Of a stretch of DNA of 16,448 nt, positions 16,349-16,448 are shown piece after piece. Source of the DNA: an uncultured Actinomycetes bacterium (GTDB lineage Bacteria > Actinomycetota > Actinomycetes > Nanopelagicales > Nanopelagicaceae); contig CAIUHB010000092.1 in the NCBI GenBank assembly GCA_903898855.1, positions 1 through 16,448 on the forward strand, given 5' to 3'. The notes beneath the pieces are model-generated. The model was not told the DNA's origin. It searched no databases and saw only the letters and a list, made by a program, of their open reading frames with translations. The stretch's first letter is position 1; every line of letters starts with the position of its first letter. Position numbers and translations under genes: made by a program.

Positions 16349-16448
16349 ATGCGCAAACTTGCTCGTTTAACTTTGGTTCTGTTTTTTACCTCGCTCATTC
16401 AGTTTGTACCGAGCCCAGCACATGCAAGTTGTGCTGACTTTCCAGAAT
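16349..16448 (+). CDS. N-terminus of a secreted protein (cut by window end)
   Basis: Thirty-three complete codons follow ATG 16349 and are open to the window edge. The translation begins MRKLARLTLVLFFTSLIQF, a basic start and a hydrophobic core, and continues to SPAHA|SCADF with a clear signal peptidase I site after AHA. A Cys follows, but there is no lipobox, so export and cleavage, not lipidation, is expected. No Shine-Dalgarno sequence is seen; the start rests on the well-formed signal peptide. It lies 51 bases after the uracil glycosylase gene. The mature protein is outside the window, so no function can be given. Confidence 0.65.
   Translation, partial: MRKLARLTLVLFFTSLIQFVPSPAHASCADFPE

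Overview
The window is chromosomal housekeeping DNA from an actinobacterium of medium GC content. The evidence is the gene set and order: glmU-prs, rplY-pth, mfd, mazG, eno, a FtsB/DivIC-type protein, a DUF501 protein and a short Ppx/GppA. As I recall, the Mycobacterium tuberculosis region Rv1014c-Rv1026 has a closely related set. The AT-rich spacers and the high Lys/Ile/Asn content would suit a freshwater acI-like (Nanopelagicales) lineage, but that placement is inference. No insertion sequence, phage gene, CRISPR array or rRNA gene is visible, and no stretch over 300 bases lacks a gene.

Layout. A tRNA-Gln(UUG) gene with encoded CCA comes first (19-93). It is followed on the + strand by glmU (cell-wall precursor UDP-GlcNAc), prs (PRPP synthesis) and a TetR-type regulator. 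A 149-base spacer holds a promoter and a structured leader for rplY (ribosomal protein L25/CTC), which is followed by pth (peptidyl-tRNA hydrolase). The only leftward gene, ppc (PEP carboxylase), converges on pth with one base between the stop codons and diverges from mfd. From mfd to the right end everything is on the + strand: mfd, a SurA-like lipoprotein, mazG, a promoter and leader, eno, ftsB-like, DUF501, ppx, a type-5 uracil-DNA glycosylase, and the first 33 codons of a secreted protein cut by the window edge.

How the genes fit together. The window combines carbon and energy metabolism (eno makes PEP, ppc carboxylates it, ppx acts on polyphosphate or alarmones), nucleotide precursor supply and hygiene (prs, mazG, uracil glycosylase, mfd), translation (tRNA-Gln, L25, Pth) and envelope or division (glmU, ftsB-like). 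The proteins are conventional, with intact key residues wherever I could place them.

The least expected signal is in RNA. The rplY leader (about 3315-3395) can form two mutually exclusive folds: a 5' closing stem, or a 12-bp hairpin that buries the rplY Shine-Dalgarno sequence. This looks like a translational switch, possibly L25 autoregulation. Weaker signals are terminator-like hairpins in the mfd and eno leaders, two exact leaderless-start signals (mazG, DUF501), an unusual T-loop in tRNA-Gln, and a shortened second domain in MazG.
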